NCBI GenBank assembly: GCA_023426265.1
Contig: JAFABA010000138.1
Coordinates: forward strand, 1 to 19,943
DNA length: 19,943 bases
Direction: 5' to 3'
Origin: Bacillota bacterium
GTDB lineage: Bacteria > Bacillota > Clostridia > Christensenellales > CAG-138
The notes under the pieces are model-generated. The model was not told the DNA's origin. It ran no database searches and saw only the letters and a program-made list of their open reading frames with translations. Shown here piece by piece: positions 6,949 to 14,227 of the stretch (positions are counted from its first letter, which is position 1; every line of letters begins with the position of its first letter). Position numbers and translations under genes: made by a program.

Positions 6949-7791
6949 ATGCAAAAGCGGCGTAACAGGCGGCGTGTCCGCTATATGGCCGGTTTGATGC
7001 AAAACAGGTTGCGCCTTCTCCTTGTGGCGGCGCCCGTCGTCATTGTGGTGCTACTGCTTGTTTTGTTGCGCCCCGTAAACCAGCTTTTAAACACGCCAGA
7101 GCTTTTGCGTGCCCAGCGCCTGGGTGTGCTCCGCGTGGGCGTGCGCATGGATATGCCCGGCTTTTCTGAGAATGAGGATGGGTTGGAGGTCGCCATAGCG
7201 CGGGAGGTGGCACGGCGTATTTTCCCGGAGTTGCCGCCCGAGGTGTCGCTGGAGCTTACGTCCGTTACCGCCTATACGGCGCAACCCAAGCTAACCAGCG
7301 GCGAAATCGATCTGGCGTTCGCGCAGATCTGGGACACGGGCGATACGCAATACGCCTACTCCGCGCCCTATTATCAGGACAGCGTGCGGCTCATTTGCCG
7401 CAAGGGGGATGAGCGGGCTTCCTTATCCGCAGGCCTGCTCGGCATGATACAGGGAAGCGCTGCTGAAAGCGCCTGGAAGGCGTTTTCCCAAAAACGGGAT
7501 AACTCCCTGCAAGGGGTCTACTACGCCTCCTACCCGGACCTTGTCGCCGCGCTCAAGGCGGGAAAAATCTCGTTTATCGCGGCCTGCGGTGCACAGTTGC
7601 CCCGGCTTTTGGAAGAGGGGCTCTCCCTGCACGAAACGCCGATCGGTTCGGTGGGGTATGTGGCAGCCTCCTATACGGACAGCTCCGCGTTTGCCATGAT
7701 GGCAAGCGAAGTGATACGGGACATGGAAGAGGACGGCACATTGCAGACGCTGATTGCGCAGTACGGGCTGAACACATACCAAAGCCACTAA
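6949..7791 (+). CDS. Membrane-anchored solute-binding protein family 3-like protein, orphan
   Basis: A 280-aa protein with a basic N-terminus, one hydrophobic anchor (about residues 22-42), and a periplasmic-binding-protein fold of the amino-acid-binding family 3. The domain starts at LGVLRVGVRMDMPGF (about 58-72) and continues with GLEVAIAREVARRI, the LTSGEIDLAF motif, YAYSAPYYQDSVRLIC and a C-terminal IRDMEEDGTLQTLIAQYG, which is typical of the family. GGGAG lies 6 nt before the ATG. No ABC permease or ATPase gene is next to it, and it lacks a lipobox cysteine, so it may be a sensor or ligand-binding partner rather than a classic transporter part. It is flanked by inverted copies of a non-coding repeat. 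Confidence 0.82.
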   Translation: MQKRRNRRRVRYMAGLMQNRLRLLLVAAPVVIVVLLLVLLRPVNQLLNTPELLRAQRLGVLRVGVRMDMPGFSENEDGLEVAIAREVARRIFPELPPEVSLELTSVTAYTAQPKLTSGEIDLAFAQIWDTGDTQYAYSAPYYQDSVRLICRKGDERASLSAGLLGMIQGSAAESAWKAFSQKRDNSLQGVYYASYPDLVAALKAGKISFIAACGAQLPRLLEEGLSLHETPIGSVGYVAASYTDSSAFAMMASEVIRDMEEDGTLQTLIAQYGLNTYQSH

Positions 7792-7827
7792 CAAAGTCCT
7801 GCGGACTTTGCTGGTGGGTCCTCCCAC
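7792..7827 (+). repeat. Hairpins directly after the binding-protein gene
   Basis: CAAAGTCC (7792-7799) pairs perfectly with GGACTTTG (7803-7810) around the loop TGC. A 5-bp stem, GTGGG/CCCAC (7814-7827), follows. With no T-run, termination here is possible but weakly supported. Confidence 0.5.
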
Positions 7828-7829
7828 AT

Positions 7830-8046
7830 GTTAAAAATGCGTTTGCACGCACTTTTTCCGCAAATCTGACACGCATCGTCAGATTTGATCCAATGCGGGC
7901 TCCCCAAGGGAGCGGGTTCGGCGAGCCTTCGGCAGGGGACGCCTCGGCACTAAGCCTGCGGGCCGTCGTCGAAGAGCCAAAATCGATCCTGTGAATCGAT
8001 TTTAGAAGCCCGGCACCTCTTGGCGGTCCCCCACATCCCCTAAGGG
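7830..8046 (+). repeat. Structured palindromic repeat, right copy
   Basis: The inverted counterpart of 6703-6877. It includes a near-perfect stem (7833-7842 with 7847-7857), a perfect 10-bp stem CAAATCTGAC/GTCAGATTTG (7861-7870 with 7878-7887, loop 7 nt), GCTCCC/GGGAGC (7899-7913) and AAAATCGAT/ATCGATTTT (7979-7987 with 7995-8003). Relative to the left copy, the loop of the CAAATCTGA stem is short and extra sequence sits between TGCGGGC and CCTCTT. It fills most of the 308-bp gap before the metallopeptidase; I see no gene in that gap. Confidence 0.7.
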
Positions 8047-8099
8047 ATAAACCAGGGTTAATCGCCCGCACGCATAATCGTAAAAAGGGAGGGGTTGGC

Positions 8100-9746
8100 T
8101 TGCCCAGGTTCGGCGGCAGAAGGTATACGCAGAATAAGCCTGTCTGGCTGTTCATTGTGCTTGGCGCGGCCGCCCTTATTGCAGCCCTGTTCTTGACGGG
8201 CGTTCTCACGCTGCCCACAAGCGGCGAAGAAGCAAGTACGCCCGCTCCTTCCCCAACCGCAACCCCGGCTTCACCTTCCCCCACACAGGCGGCTCCCACC
8301 CCGGGCCTTTCGGCTACGCCCGCGCCTTCCGCGACACCCGTTCAGGAAGTAGAAACCGGGGCGGGCAGGCCGATGGGTACGCCCAACACAAGCTACGCGC
8401 TGGCGATGGAATTGCGGCCCTCGCACGACAGGTTATATGCCATGCTGCGCGTGGAGTATGAGAACGTAACGGGGGATACGCTGTTTGAGCTTCCGTTCCA
8501 CCTGCATCCCAACGCATACCAGAGCGCTTCCGCGCCGGGCAACAACGAGGCCGCCAACAGCTACAAAGGCGGTAACTTTGACAAGGGGGACGTCATCATC
8601 TCCTCGGTCAGCCTGAACGGGGAGCTTGCGTATTTCAAGGTATCCGACGACGGCATGCTTTTGACGGTGCCCTTTGTAAAGGAACTGCTGCCCGGGGAGC
8701 GCGCGGAGGTCGCCATAGAATTTGTGGTGGATGTTCCCGAACGCGACGGCCGCTTTGGCCGCACCGAGCTTGGCTACCAGCTGGGCAATTTCCTGCCCAT
8801 ACTCGCCGTCTACCAGGACGGCGGCTGGGTAACGGACAGCTACGCGCCCATAGGCGACCCTTACTACAGCGAGGTGGCGGATTACCGCGTGGCGCTCACC
8901 TATCCCTCGGAATATTCGCTGGCTTCCACCGGGGCCGTTACCGGCACGGAGAAAAACGGTACGATAACCACAAGCTATGTTGCCGCAAAAGATGTGCGCG
9001 ATTTCGCCTGCATGCTGGGCCTTTCCATGCAGCAGGCCAAAGAAACGCGGGGCGACGTTACCATCTACTCCTACGCGCTGAGCGGGGGAAGCGCTACGCG
9101 GGGCGCCGCAATCGCGAAAAAGGTGCTCGAGACGCTTTCCCCCATACTGGGCAATTACCCGTATTCCACCCTGACCGTGGCCCAGGCGGATATGACTTAC
9201 GCGGGCATGGAGTACCCGAACCTGCTGATGGTGCAGCGGGAACTTTACCTGCCGGGGCGCGAGCTGGAGCTTGAGCTGACCATCGCGCACGAAGTCATCC
9301 ACCAGTGGTTCTACGGCATCATAGGCTCGGATCAGTTTAACGCGCCTTGGCTCGACGAATCGCTGACAAGCTACCTAAGCCTTGTCTATTTTGAGCGGAC
9401 GGGGAATACGGCGGTATACGGCGCGCTTTCTAGCCGCTACCTGGTGGAGCGCGCGGCCCTGGGCAGCCGGATAGACGGCTCGCTCTCCTCCTACGCCACC
9501 GAAGACGCGTATGTGAATTCCGCCTACTGGCGGGGCGCCGCCATGTTTGCGGCATTAAGGGAAAAAATCGGCGACGAGGCGTTTTTTAACGGCCTGCGCG
9601 CTTATATAGAAAATAACGCCTATGGCATCGCCACCAAGGCGGAGCTCATCGGCGCGTTTGAGCAGGCGGCGAACGCAGAGCTTTCGGAATGGTTTGACGC
9701 GCAGCTCGCCCCGCCGTCCGGTACGGGCGCGGCGGACGCCGCATAA
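8100..9746 (+). CDS. Membrane-anchored M1 family metallopeptidase
   Basis: A 548-residue zinc peptidase of the M1 (gluzincin) family. One N-terminal signal-anchor (about 15-37) is followed by a Pro/Thr/Ala/Ser-rich linker (about 42-80), so the catalytic part should lie outside the membrane. The exopeptidase-type motif GMEYP is at 369-373, and the zinc site is HEVIH (397-401) with E420 in WLDES, the exact HExxH-18-E spacing. It is shorter than full M1 aminopeptidases, lacking the long C-terminal helical domain. The start is read as TTG at 8100, preceded by GGGAGGGG at a 5-nt distance; no better in-frame ATG precedes the anchor. It follows the binding-protein gene across the repeat, and its partner or substrate is unknown. 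Confidence 0.92.
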   Translation: MPRFGGRRYTQNKPVWLFIVLGAAALIAALFLTGVLTLPTSGEEASTPAPSPTATPASPSPTQAAPTPGLSATPAPSATPVQEVETGAGRPMGTPNTSYALAMELRPSHDRLYAMLRVEYENVTGDTLFELPFHLHPNAYQSASAPGNNEAANSYKGGNFDKGDVIISSVSLNGELAYFKVSDDGMLLTVPFVKELLPGERAEVAIEFVVDVPERDGRFGRTELGYQLGNFLPILAVYQDGGWVTDSYAPIGDPYYSEVADYRVALTYPSEYSLASTGAVTGTEKNGTITTSYVAAKDVRDFACMLGLSMQQAKETRGDVTIYSYALSGGSATRGAAIAKKVLETLSPILGNYPYSTLTVAQADMTYAGMEYPNLLMVQRELYLPGRELELELTIAHEVIHQWFYGIIGSDQFNAPWLDESLTSYLSLVYFERTGNTAVYGALSSRYLVERAALGSRIDGSLSSYATEDAYVNSAYWRGAAMFAALREKIGDEAFFNGLRAYIENNAYGIATKAELIGAFEQAANAELSEWFDAQLAPPSGTGAADAA

Positions 9747-9749
9747 ACA

Positions 9750-9912
9750 GGTACGTTGAGGACTCTGCCTAGCGGACCCACAGTTTGCAATGGTTGTGCG
9801 TTCCCTGACGGGCTTGCACGCCCTTGCGCACTGAGCTTCTGCTTCGCTTACTCCGCGGAAACGCCATATCGGCGCTTCCGAAGAGGGCTTCCCAAGGGAT
9901 GTATCCCTGGGC
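9750..9912 (+). repeat. Mosaic intergenic repeat, copy B
   Basis: It starts four bases after the metallopeptidase stop with GGTACGTTGAGGACTCTGCC (one mismatch to 2439-2458). It then carries the element matching 201-273 on the other strand (9778-9854), then AAGAGGGCTTCCC (9881-9893, identical to 6726-6738), and ends in a stem, CCCAAGGGAT/ATCCCTGGG with one bulge (9891-9912). So modules found separately elsewhere are joined here. The rest of the 251-bp gap to rqcP shows only a weak TATAAC box near 9953. Confidence 0.65.
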
Positions 9913-9997
9913 AGAACCCCCTGAACGATGTTTTTTCGCCACGATTCAACAGTTATAACAGCCTGTAACTTCATTCAAAACCAAGAGAGGTCTTTCA

Positions 9998-10249
9998 ATG
10001 AGATTGGATAAATACCTGAAAGTCTCGCGGCTGATCAAGCGGCGGACGGTCGCCAACGAGGCCGCTTCCCTGGGCCGCGTGCAGATCAACGGCAAAGAGG
10101 CGAAGCCTTCCGCGGAAGTCAAGGTGGGTGACGTACTCTCCCTGCGCCTGGGCGGTAAGGCCCTTATCGTACGCGTCAACTCCATACAGGAGCACGCGCT
10201 CAAAGCGGATGCTTCGGATATGTACACCGTACTGGAGGAGGCCCAATGA
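9998..10249 (+). CDS. rqcP: S4-domain RNA-binding protein of ribosome quality control (RqcP/YabO)
   Basis: An 83-aa protein that is almost only an S4 RNA-binding domain: MRLDKYLKVSRLIKRRTVAN, then GRVQINGKEAKPSAEVKVGD. In Bacillota this small stand-alone S4 protein (RqcP, formerly YabO; Hsp15-like) works with RqcH on stalled 50S subunits, helping to add the C-terminal alanine tails that mark incomplete proteins for degradation. AGAGAGG lies 8 nt before the ATG. It overlaps ispDF by 4 bp (ATGA), so the two are translationally coupled. Confidence 0.9.
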   Translation: MRLDKYLKVSRLIKRRTVANEAASLGRVQINGKEAKPSAEVKVGDVLSLRLGGKALIVRVNSIQEHALKADASDMYTVLEEAQ

Positions 10250-11421
10250 GGAACCGGAATATTACAGGTATCCTGCTGTGCGCGGGCGATTCCCAGCGCA
10301 TGGGCTTCCACAAGCTTCTTTACCGCCTGCCCAACGGCAAGACGCCCATGGACATGAGCCTGGAGGCGCTGGTAAAAGGCGGGGTGAACCGCATTGTCAT
10401 AGTCGTAAACGACGCAACACGCGCGCACGCGGAGCAGCTTTCCCAGCGGGCGGGCGTCCCGGTAACAGTATGCTGCGGCGGCGCGACGAGGCAGGATTCG
10501 GTGTACCAGGGCTTGCTCAGTACACAGCCGGGCATCGCCGTGATCCATGACGCGGCGCGCTGCCTTGCGCGGCCGGGTCTAATTCACGAATGCATCGACA
10601 GCGTGCGGCTGTACGGGAGCGGCGTAGCCGCCATCCCCGTGCGGGACACCGTGCTGCATGTGCAGCCGGGAGAAGCGGGAACTGTTCATGCGCTCCCCCG
10701 CGAGGAACTGCTGCATACGCAGACGCCGCAGGCGTTCGACCACGCGTCCATACTTTCCGCCTACGAAAAAGCGCGGGAGGAAGGATTCCCGGCCACCGAC
10801 GACAGCACCCTCTATGCCCATGCCGGACATGCCGTGCATTTTGTGAACGGCTCCATAGACAACCGTAAGCTGACCGCGCCCGAGGACCTCGTATGGCTGG
10901 AGGAGCACTTATGCGCCGCCGCCGCGGGCCTTGGCGCTCAGGCGGGCCTGCGGGTGGGCTGCGGCGAAGACGTGCATCTGCTGGTGGAAAACCGCGCGCT
11001 CGTACTGGGCGGCGTGGAGATCCCGTTTGAAAAGGGCCTGCTGGGCCACTCCGACGCGGACGTACTGACCCACGCGCTGATGGACGCTCTCCTGGGCGCT
11101 GCGGGCATGGGGGACATCGGCGTGCAGTTCCCGGACAGCGACCCAAAATACAAGGGCATTTCCAGCCTGACGCTTTTGATGCGCGTGTCCGACCGCCTGC
11201 GCGCCGCGGGCTATGGCGTACGGAACGTGGACGTCACGGTTGTGGCCGAACACCCCAAACTGACGCCGCACTTTCCCACCATGCGCGAGCTTCTTGCAGT
11301 TGCCCTGAAGCTTCCGCCCGACCGTATCGGCCTCAAGGCCACAACCACCGAAGGCGCGGGCCCGGAAGGCCGCGGCGAGTGCATCCGCGCCAACGCCGTA
11401 GCGCTGCTGTATTCGCTCTAG
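10246..11421 (+). CDS. ispDF: Bifunctional IspD-IspF enzyme of the MEP isoprenoid pathway
   Basis: A 391-aa fusion. Residues about 1-225 are IspD (MEP cytidylyltransferase), with LLCAGDSQRMGFHK, DAARCLARPGLI, the TQTPQAF motif, ATDDSTL and NRKLTAPEDL. Residues about 237-391 are IspF (MEcPP synthase), with metal ligands D242 and H244 in GEDVH and H276 in LTHAL, plus GHSDAD, DIGVQFPDSDPKYKG and the end motif TTTEGAGPEGRGE. The two steps are not consecutive (IspE acts between them), yet fusions are known. The IspD nucleotide loop departs from the usual AAGxGxRMG and resembles related MocA-like transferases, but the later IspD motifs are kept. It is coupled to rqcP by a 4-bp overlap. Confidence 0.95.
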   Translation: MRNRNITGILLCAGDSQRMGFHKLLYRLPNGKTPMDMSLEALVKGGVNRIVIVVNDATRAHAEQLSQRAGVPVTVCCGGATRQDSVYQGLLSTQPGIAVIHDAARCLARPGLIHECIDSVRLYGSGVAAIPVRDTVLHVQPGEAGTVHALPREELLHTQTPQAFDHASILSAYEKAREEGFPATDDSTLYAHAGHAVHFVNGSIDNRKLTAPEDLVWLEEHLCAAAAGLGAQAGLRVGCGEDVHLLVENRALVLGGVEIPFEKGLLGHSDADVLTHALMDALLGAAGMGDIGVQFPDSDPKYKGISSLTLLMRVSDRLRAAGYGVRNVDVTVVAEHPKLTPHFPTMRELLAVALKLPPDRIGLKATTTEGAGPEGRGECIRANAVALLYSL

Positions 11422-11449
11422 GACTATAAATTTGAAAAGCAGGGCCGAT

Positions 11450-11974
11450 ATGATGGAAAAGAAAAAGAGGATCATCATCTTTATCGCCATCTGCATTGCG
11501 GCTCTGTTTGTGATTGCCTTATCTGCCGGTGTTTTTGGAGTATCTGCCGGCAATATCGAGCAGGATGCAAGAAAAAGTCAAAGAATAAACAGCTCTTGGG
11601 CGGTATCAAAAGCAACCAACGACAGACTTGGCGCCATGATTTTTTATAATGAAACGCTCGATGCTTATGTCTATTCGATCTATGTGAACCGGGAGGGCTT
11701 TTCCTTCGGCTATTTCTTTCGACACAGCGGCTCGGGCGGCATTATGGATGGGATCCATGAGTTCACATATGATACCAACGGTTCTGCGCTCATTTCAATG
11801 AATAAAAGCAAAGTAGCAGGAATTACACTTGATGACGGCATTCATGTTACCCGGATTGATATCGACCCAACAAAGCCTTTCGCCGCTGTTATTCCTGTAA
11901 ACTGCGGTTACGTCACGCTATATGATGTGAATGGGAACGTCGTTCCGATTACCGCAATTTATTTGAATGCGTAA
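11450..11974 (+). CDS. Hypothetical single-pass membrane or secreted protein
   Basis: I do not recognise this protein (174 aa from the chosen start). A Lys/Arg-rich N-terminus (MMEKKKR) is followed by a hydrophobic segment (about residues 8-30) ending at SAGVFGVSAG, so it is anchored or exported. The rest looks beta-rich, with aromatic strands such as LDAYVYSIYVN and FSFGYFFRHSG and no cysteine pairs. The start is uncertain: TTG at 11432 has AGGA 8 nt upstream, and ATG at 11450 has CAGGG 5 nt upstream. The gene is visibly richer in A/T than ispDF before it and the reductase after it, which suggests it was acquired separately. Confidence 0.7.
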   Translation: MMEKKKRIIIFIAICIAALFVIALSAGVFGVSAGNIEQDARKSQRINSSWAVSKATNDRLGAMIFYNETLDAYVYSIYVNREGFSFGYFFRHSGSGGIMDGIHEFTYDTNGSALISMNKSKVAGITLDDGIHVTRIDIDPTKPFAAVIPVNCGYVTLYDVNGNVVPITAIYLNA

Positions 11975-12042
11975 AAGTTGTTGTCGATAAGATAACCACA
12001 TTAAAGGGCAGCCACTGCAGAACAGTAATACAGGAGGCCGAT

Positions 12043-13047
12043 ATGGATTACCGCGCAGACGAACACCGCTACGATGCCATGCTTTACCGCCGCGTGGGGA
12101 ACAGCGGGCTGAAGCTGCCCGCCATTTCCCTGGGCGTCTGGCATAATTTCGGCGCTGATGCAGGCTTTGAAACATGCAGGGACATCCTCTGCGGCGCATT
12201 CGACCACGGCGTGACGCACTTTGACGCGGCGAACAATTATGGCCCGCCGCCGGGCGCCGCGGAAGAAACGCTGGGCCGCGTACTGAAGCGGGAGCTTGCT
12301 TCCCACCGGGATGAGCTGATCATTTCCACCAAGGCGGGCTACCATATGTGGCCGGGCCCGTACGGGGATTGGGGCTCCAAAAAGTATTTGCTTTCGAGCC
12401 TGGACCAGAGCCTCAGGCGCCTGCAGCTGGACTATGTGGATATCTTTTACCACCACCGGCCCGACCCGGAAACGCCGCTGGAGGAAAGCATGGAGGCGTT
12501 GGCCCGCGCCGTGCGCTCCGGCAAGGCACTCTATGTGGGCATCTCCAAGTATTCCGCCGAGCAGACGAAACAGGCGTACGATATGCTGCAACGTATGGGC
12601 GTGCGGCTTTTGATCAGCCAGCCGCGCTATTCCATGCTTGCGCGGGAATTTGAGCATGGCCCGCAGCAGGCGCTGCTGGAAAAGGGCGTGGGGGCCATCG
12701 CTTTCAGCCCGCTTGCAAAGGGCGTGCTGACCTCGCGCTATTTTGAAGGCGTCCCCGCGGATTCCCGTGCAGGCGGGCCTAGCGCGTCTTTGACGCCGGA
12801 AGCAGCGACGGCGCAGGTGGACTTAGCCAAGCGGCTTGACGCGGTTGCGCGGGAGCGCGGGCAGACGCTGGCGCAGATGGCGCTCGCCTGGGTGTTACAT
12901 AACCCCGCCATTACCTCCGTATGCGTGGGAGCAAGCAGGCTTTCACAACTGCTGGAAAACTTGGGCGCGCTTAACAATCTCTCCTTTACGGACAAAGAAC
13001 TTCTGCAAATCGAAACCATATTGCCGGATGCGCCCACCATACGATAA
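12043..13047 (+). CDS. Aldo/keto reductase (YghZ/Gpr-like)
   Basis: A 334-aa NADPH-dependent oxidoreductase of the aldo/keto reductase superfamily. The catalytic tetrad is visible: D61 and Y66 in HFDAANNYG, K97 in STKAGY, and H138 in YHHRP. The insert GYHMWPGPYGDWGSKKYLL and the opening Y-RRVGNSGLKLPAISLG point to the YghZ subgroup, whose characterised member reduces L-glyceraldehyde 3-phosphate and methylglyoxal. The NADP-binding end (SPLAKGVLT, VCVGASRLSQL) is present and the length is normal. AGGAGG lies 5 nt before the ATG. The substrate is inferred from the family only. Confidence 0.93.
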   Translation: MDYRADEHRYDAMLYRRVGNSGLKLPAISLGVWHNFGADAGFETCRDILCGAFDHGVTHFDAANNYGPPPGAAEETLGRVLKRELASHRDELIISTKAGYHMWPGPYGDWGSKKYLLSSLDQSLRRLQLDYVDIFYHHRPDPETPLEESMEALARAVRSGKALYVGISKYSAEQTKQAYDMLQRMGVRLLISQPRYSMLAREFEHGPQQALLEKGVGAIAFSPLAKGVLTSRYFEGVPADSRAGGPSASLTPEAATAQVDLAKRLDAVARERGQTLAQMALAWVLHNPAITSVCVGASRLSQLLENLGALNNLSFTDKELLQIETILPDAPTIR

Positions 13048-13069
13048 GAGGATACGTGCATAAACTATA

Positions 13070-13090
13070 GCGCCCGGCAAAGCCGGGCGC
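13070..13090. terminator. Hairpin between convergent reductase and VOC genes
   Basis: GCGCCCGGC (13070-13078) and GCCGGGCGC (13082-13090) form a perfect 9-bp G/C stem with the loop AAA, 22 bp after the reductase stop. The following sequence (ATCTGTTATG) has few T residues, so termination may be only partly intrinsic. Its place between converging genes suits a shared terminator. Confidence 0.65.
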
Positions 13091-13118
13091 ATCTGTTATG
13101 CTTTCAAAGCCTGAGCGG

Positions 13119-13499
13119 CTACCACCGGTAATCCTGATCGGTAAAAAAGCAAAAGGGGTGGCCGTCAGGATCAAACAAAACAACAACGCCATCTAGATAC
13201 TGAACGGGCGCTTTTACCGCACCGCATGTTATCGCATGAGCGACCGCCTCTTCCAAATGATCCACCAAAAAATCAATATGCAGCATCTTCTGCTGTTCTC
13301 CCGGCTCTTCCGGCCAAACAGGGCGGCAATACCCCGGCTCCGTTTGGAATGACAGCCCGGTGCCGCCAAGAGGCTCGCGCATCAAAATCCAATCCGGCTC
13401 AATCGCTGTCTTTTCCCAATTCAGGAGCCTGGAGTAAAAATCGGATGTCAGGTGCGCGTCTTTGCAGTCGATCACAACGGTTCTCATCTTTATTCGCAT
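13119..13499 (-). CDS. VOC (glyoxalase/bleomycin-resistance-like) family protein
   Basis: A 126-aa single-unit VOC-fold protein: RTVVIDCKDAHLTSDFYSRL opens the first beta-alpha-beta module, and MLHIDFLVDHLEEAVAHA with VVLFDPDGHPFCFF forms the second. Possible metal ligands are H73 region (LHIDF) and the closing DPDGHPF. The open frame continues far upstream across the opposite-strand gene, but GGAGG 8 nt before the ATG at 13499 and the start of the domain fix the true start. Substrate unknown; stand-alone proteins of this type are often annotated as glyoxalase-like or antibiotic-resistance-like without proof. Confidence 0.88.
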   Translation of the reverse strand: MRIKMRTVVIDCKDAHLTSDFYSRLLNWEKTAIEPDWILMREPLGGTGLSFQTEPGYCRPVWPEEPGEQQKMLHIDFLVDHLEEAVAHAITCGAVKAPVQYLDGVVVLFDPDGHPFCFFTDQDYRW

Positions 13500-13535
13500 G
13501 CCATATTCCTCCTGACCGGCGTCATTGTTAAAACC

Positions 13536-13544
13536 ATTATAGCA
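13536..13544 (-). promoter_or_regulatory. Predicted extended -10 promoter of the VOC gene
   Basis: On the minus strand TGCTATAAT gives a perfect -10 hexamer with an extended TG. The start codon is about 37 bp downstream. No strong -35 hexamer is seen at the usual distance. Confidence 0.55.
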
Positions 13545-13617
13545 ACCGATCCACAGAAGCAAAACTCCGCTTTTACAGACCTTGTAAGACATCAAGACGT
13601 GGATGCCGGCGTAATTG

Positions 13618-13646
13618 TTGACAACCGGGCACATTGTGCTTATATT
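13618..13646 (+). promoter_or_regulatory. Strong sigma-A-type promoter of the DUF6530 gene
   Basis: A perfect -35 TTGACA (13618-13623), a 17-bp spacer and TATATT (13641-13646) lie 42 bp before the start codon of the DUF6530 gene. This is one of the best promoter matches in the window, suggesting good basal expression. Confidence 0.8.
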
Positions 13647-13688
13647 GATACTAAAGCAGTAATTTACTAAACAGAAAGGATTTATTCC

Positions 13689-14177
13689 ATGAAAATACCG
13701 ACACAGCTCAAGCACAAGCCTGTGATCGTGAGCGAGAATTATGAGAGCGTAGACGGCCGCACGGCTTATTCCTCCGAGGCGAAAGGGCTGTCCCTTGGCC
13801 TTGCGCAGTGGAACGACCGCGGGCGGGTGGACGCTTCCGCCAAGGTGTGGCGCTACACCGGCGAAAAATGGTCCCGCCAGAGCGAGGAACTGCCGCTGCA
13901 CCGCGTGCTGGACCTTGCCATACTGGTGGCGCGCGGCACGCAGTACTTCCGGGAGGAAAGCTACCGCCACAAAAAGCTTTATGACCCGGAGCACCCGCAG
14001 ATCGATCGGATCGGCCTGCAGGGGGACGCCATGACGGTATCCGTCTGTACGGACAACGAGCATATCGACGAGGACATCGAGCTACTCTACAGCGCCCTGG
14101 CCAAGGACGGGGAGCTGCTGGGCGAACGCTTCCAGACGCTCGCGCGGATTTTAGGCGAGATGGGGTACCACGGATAA
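13689..14177 (+). CDS. DUF6530 family protein
   Basis: A 162-aa soluble protein that I recognise as DUF6530 from KHKPVIVSENYESVDGR, AKGLSLGLAQWNDRG, SAKVWRYTGEKWSRQSEELP and DRIGLQGDAMTVSVCTDN. Function unknown. There is no signal peptide or membrane segment; it is rich in charged residues, with two conserved tryptophans. GAAAGGA lies 8 nt before the ATG. It is a single-gene unit with its own strong promoter and a strong terminator. Its last 51 bp have a degraded duplicate at 15510-15558, which marks it as one end of an old duplication. Confidence 0.85.
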   Translation: MKIPTQLKHKPVIVSENYESVDGRTAYSSEAKGLSLGLAQWNDRGRVDASAKVWRYTGEKWSRQSEELPLHRVLDLAILVARGTQYFREESYRHKKLYDPEHPQIDRIGLQGDAMTVSVCTDNEHIDEDIELLYSALAKDGELLGERFQTLARILGEMGYHG

Positions 14178-14192
14178 TTTGCATAAACAAGG

Positions 14193-14227
14193 AAAAACGG
14201 GGAAGCCGTGGCTTCAGCCCGTTTTTT
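14193..14227. terminator. Bidirectional terminator carrying the stop codon of the convergent gene
   Basis: AAAAACGGG (14193-14201) and GAAGCC (14202-14207) pair with GGCTTC (14210-14215) and CCCGTTTTT (14218-14226), with a 2-nt loop and a 2-nt bulge. T-runs lie on both strands, so it can end the DUF6530 transcript on plus and the serine hydrolase transcript on minus. The stop codon of the minus-strand gene (14216-14214) lies inside the stem. Confidence 0.88.

Noticed and set aside
6949..7791. Part of an amino-acid ABC transporter operon
   Set aside because: Neither side carries a permease or ATPase gene; the neighbours are repeats, a hydrolase on the other strand and a metallopeptidase.
10579..11146. 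Long minus-strand open frames opposite ispDF
   Set aside because: Rich in Arg, Pro and His with no domain; they are the antisense reading of a G+C-rich gene.
13500..14063. N-terminal extension of the VOC protein's open frame
   Set aside because: It runs antisense through the DUF6530 gene; the domain, the ribosome site and a promoter all place the start at 13499.
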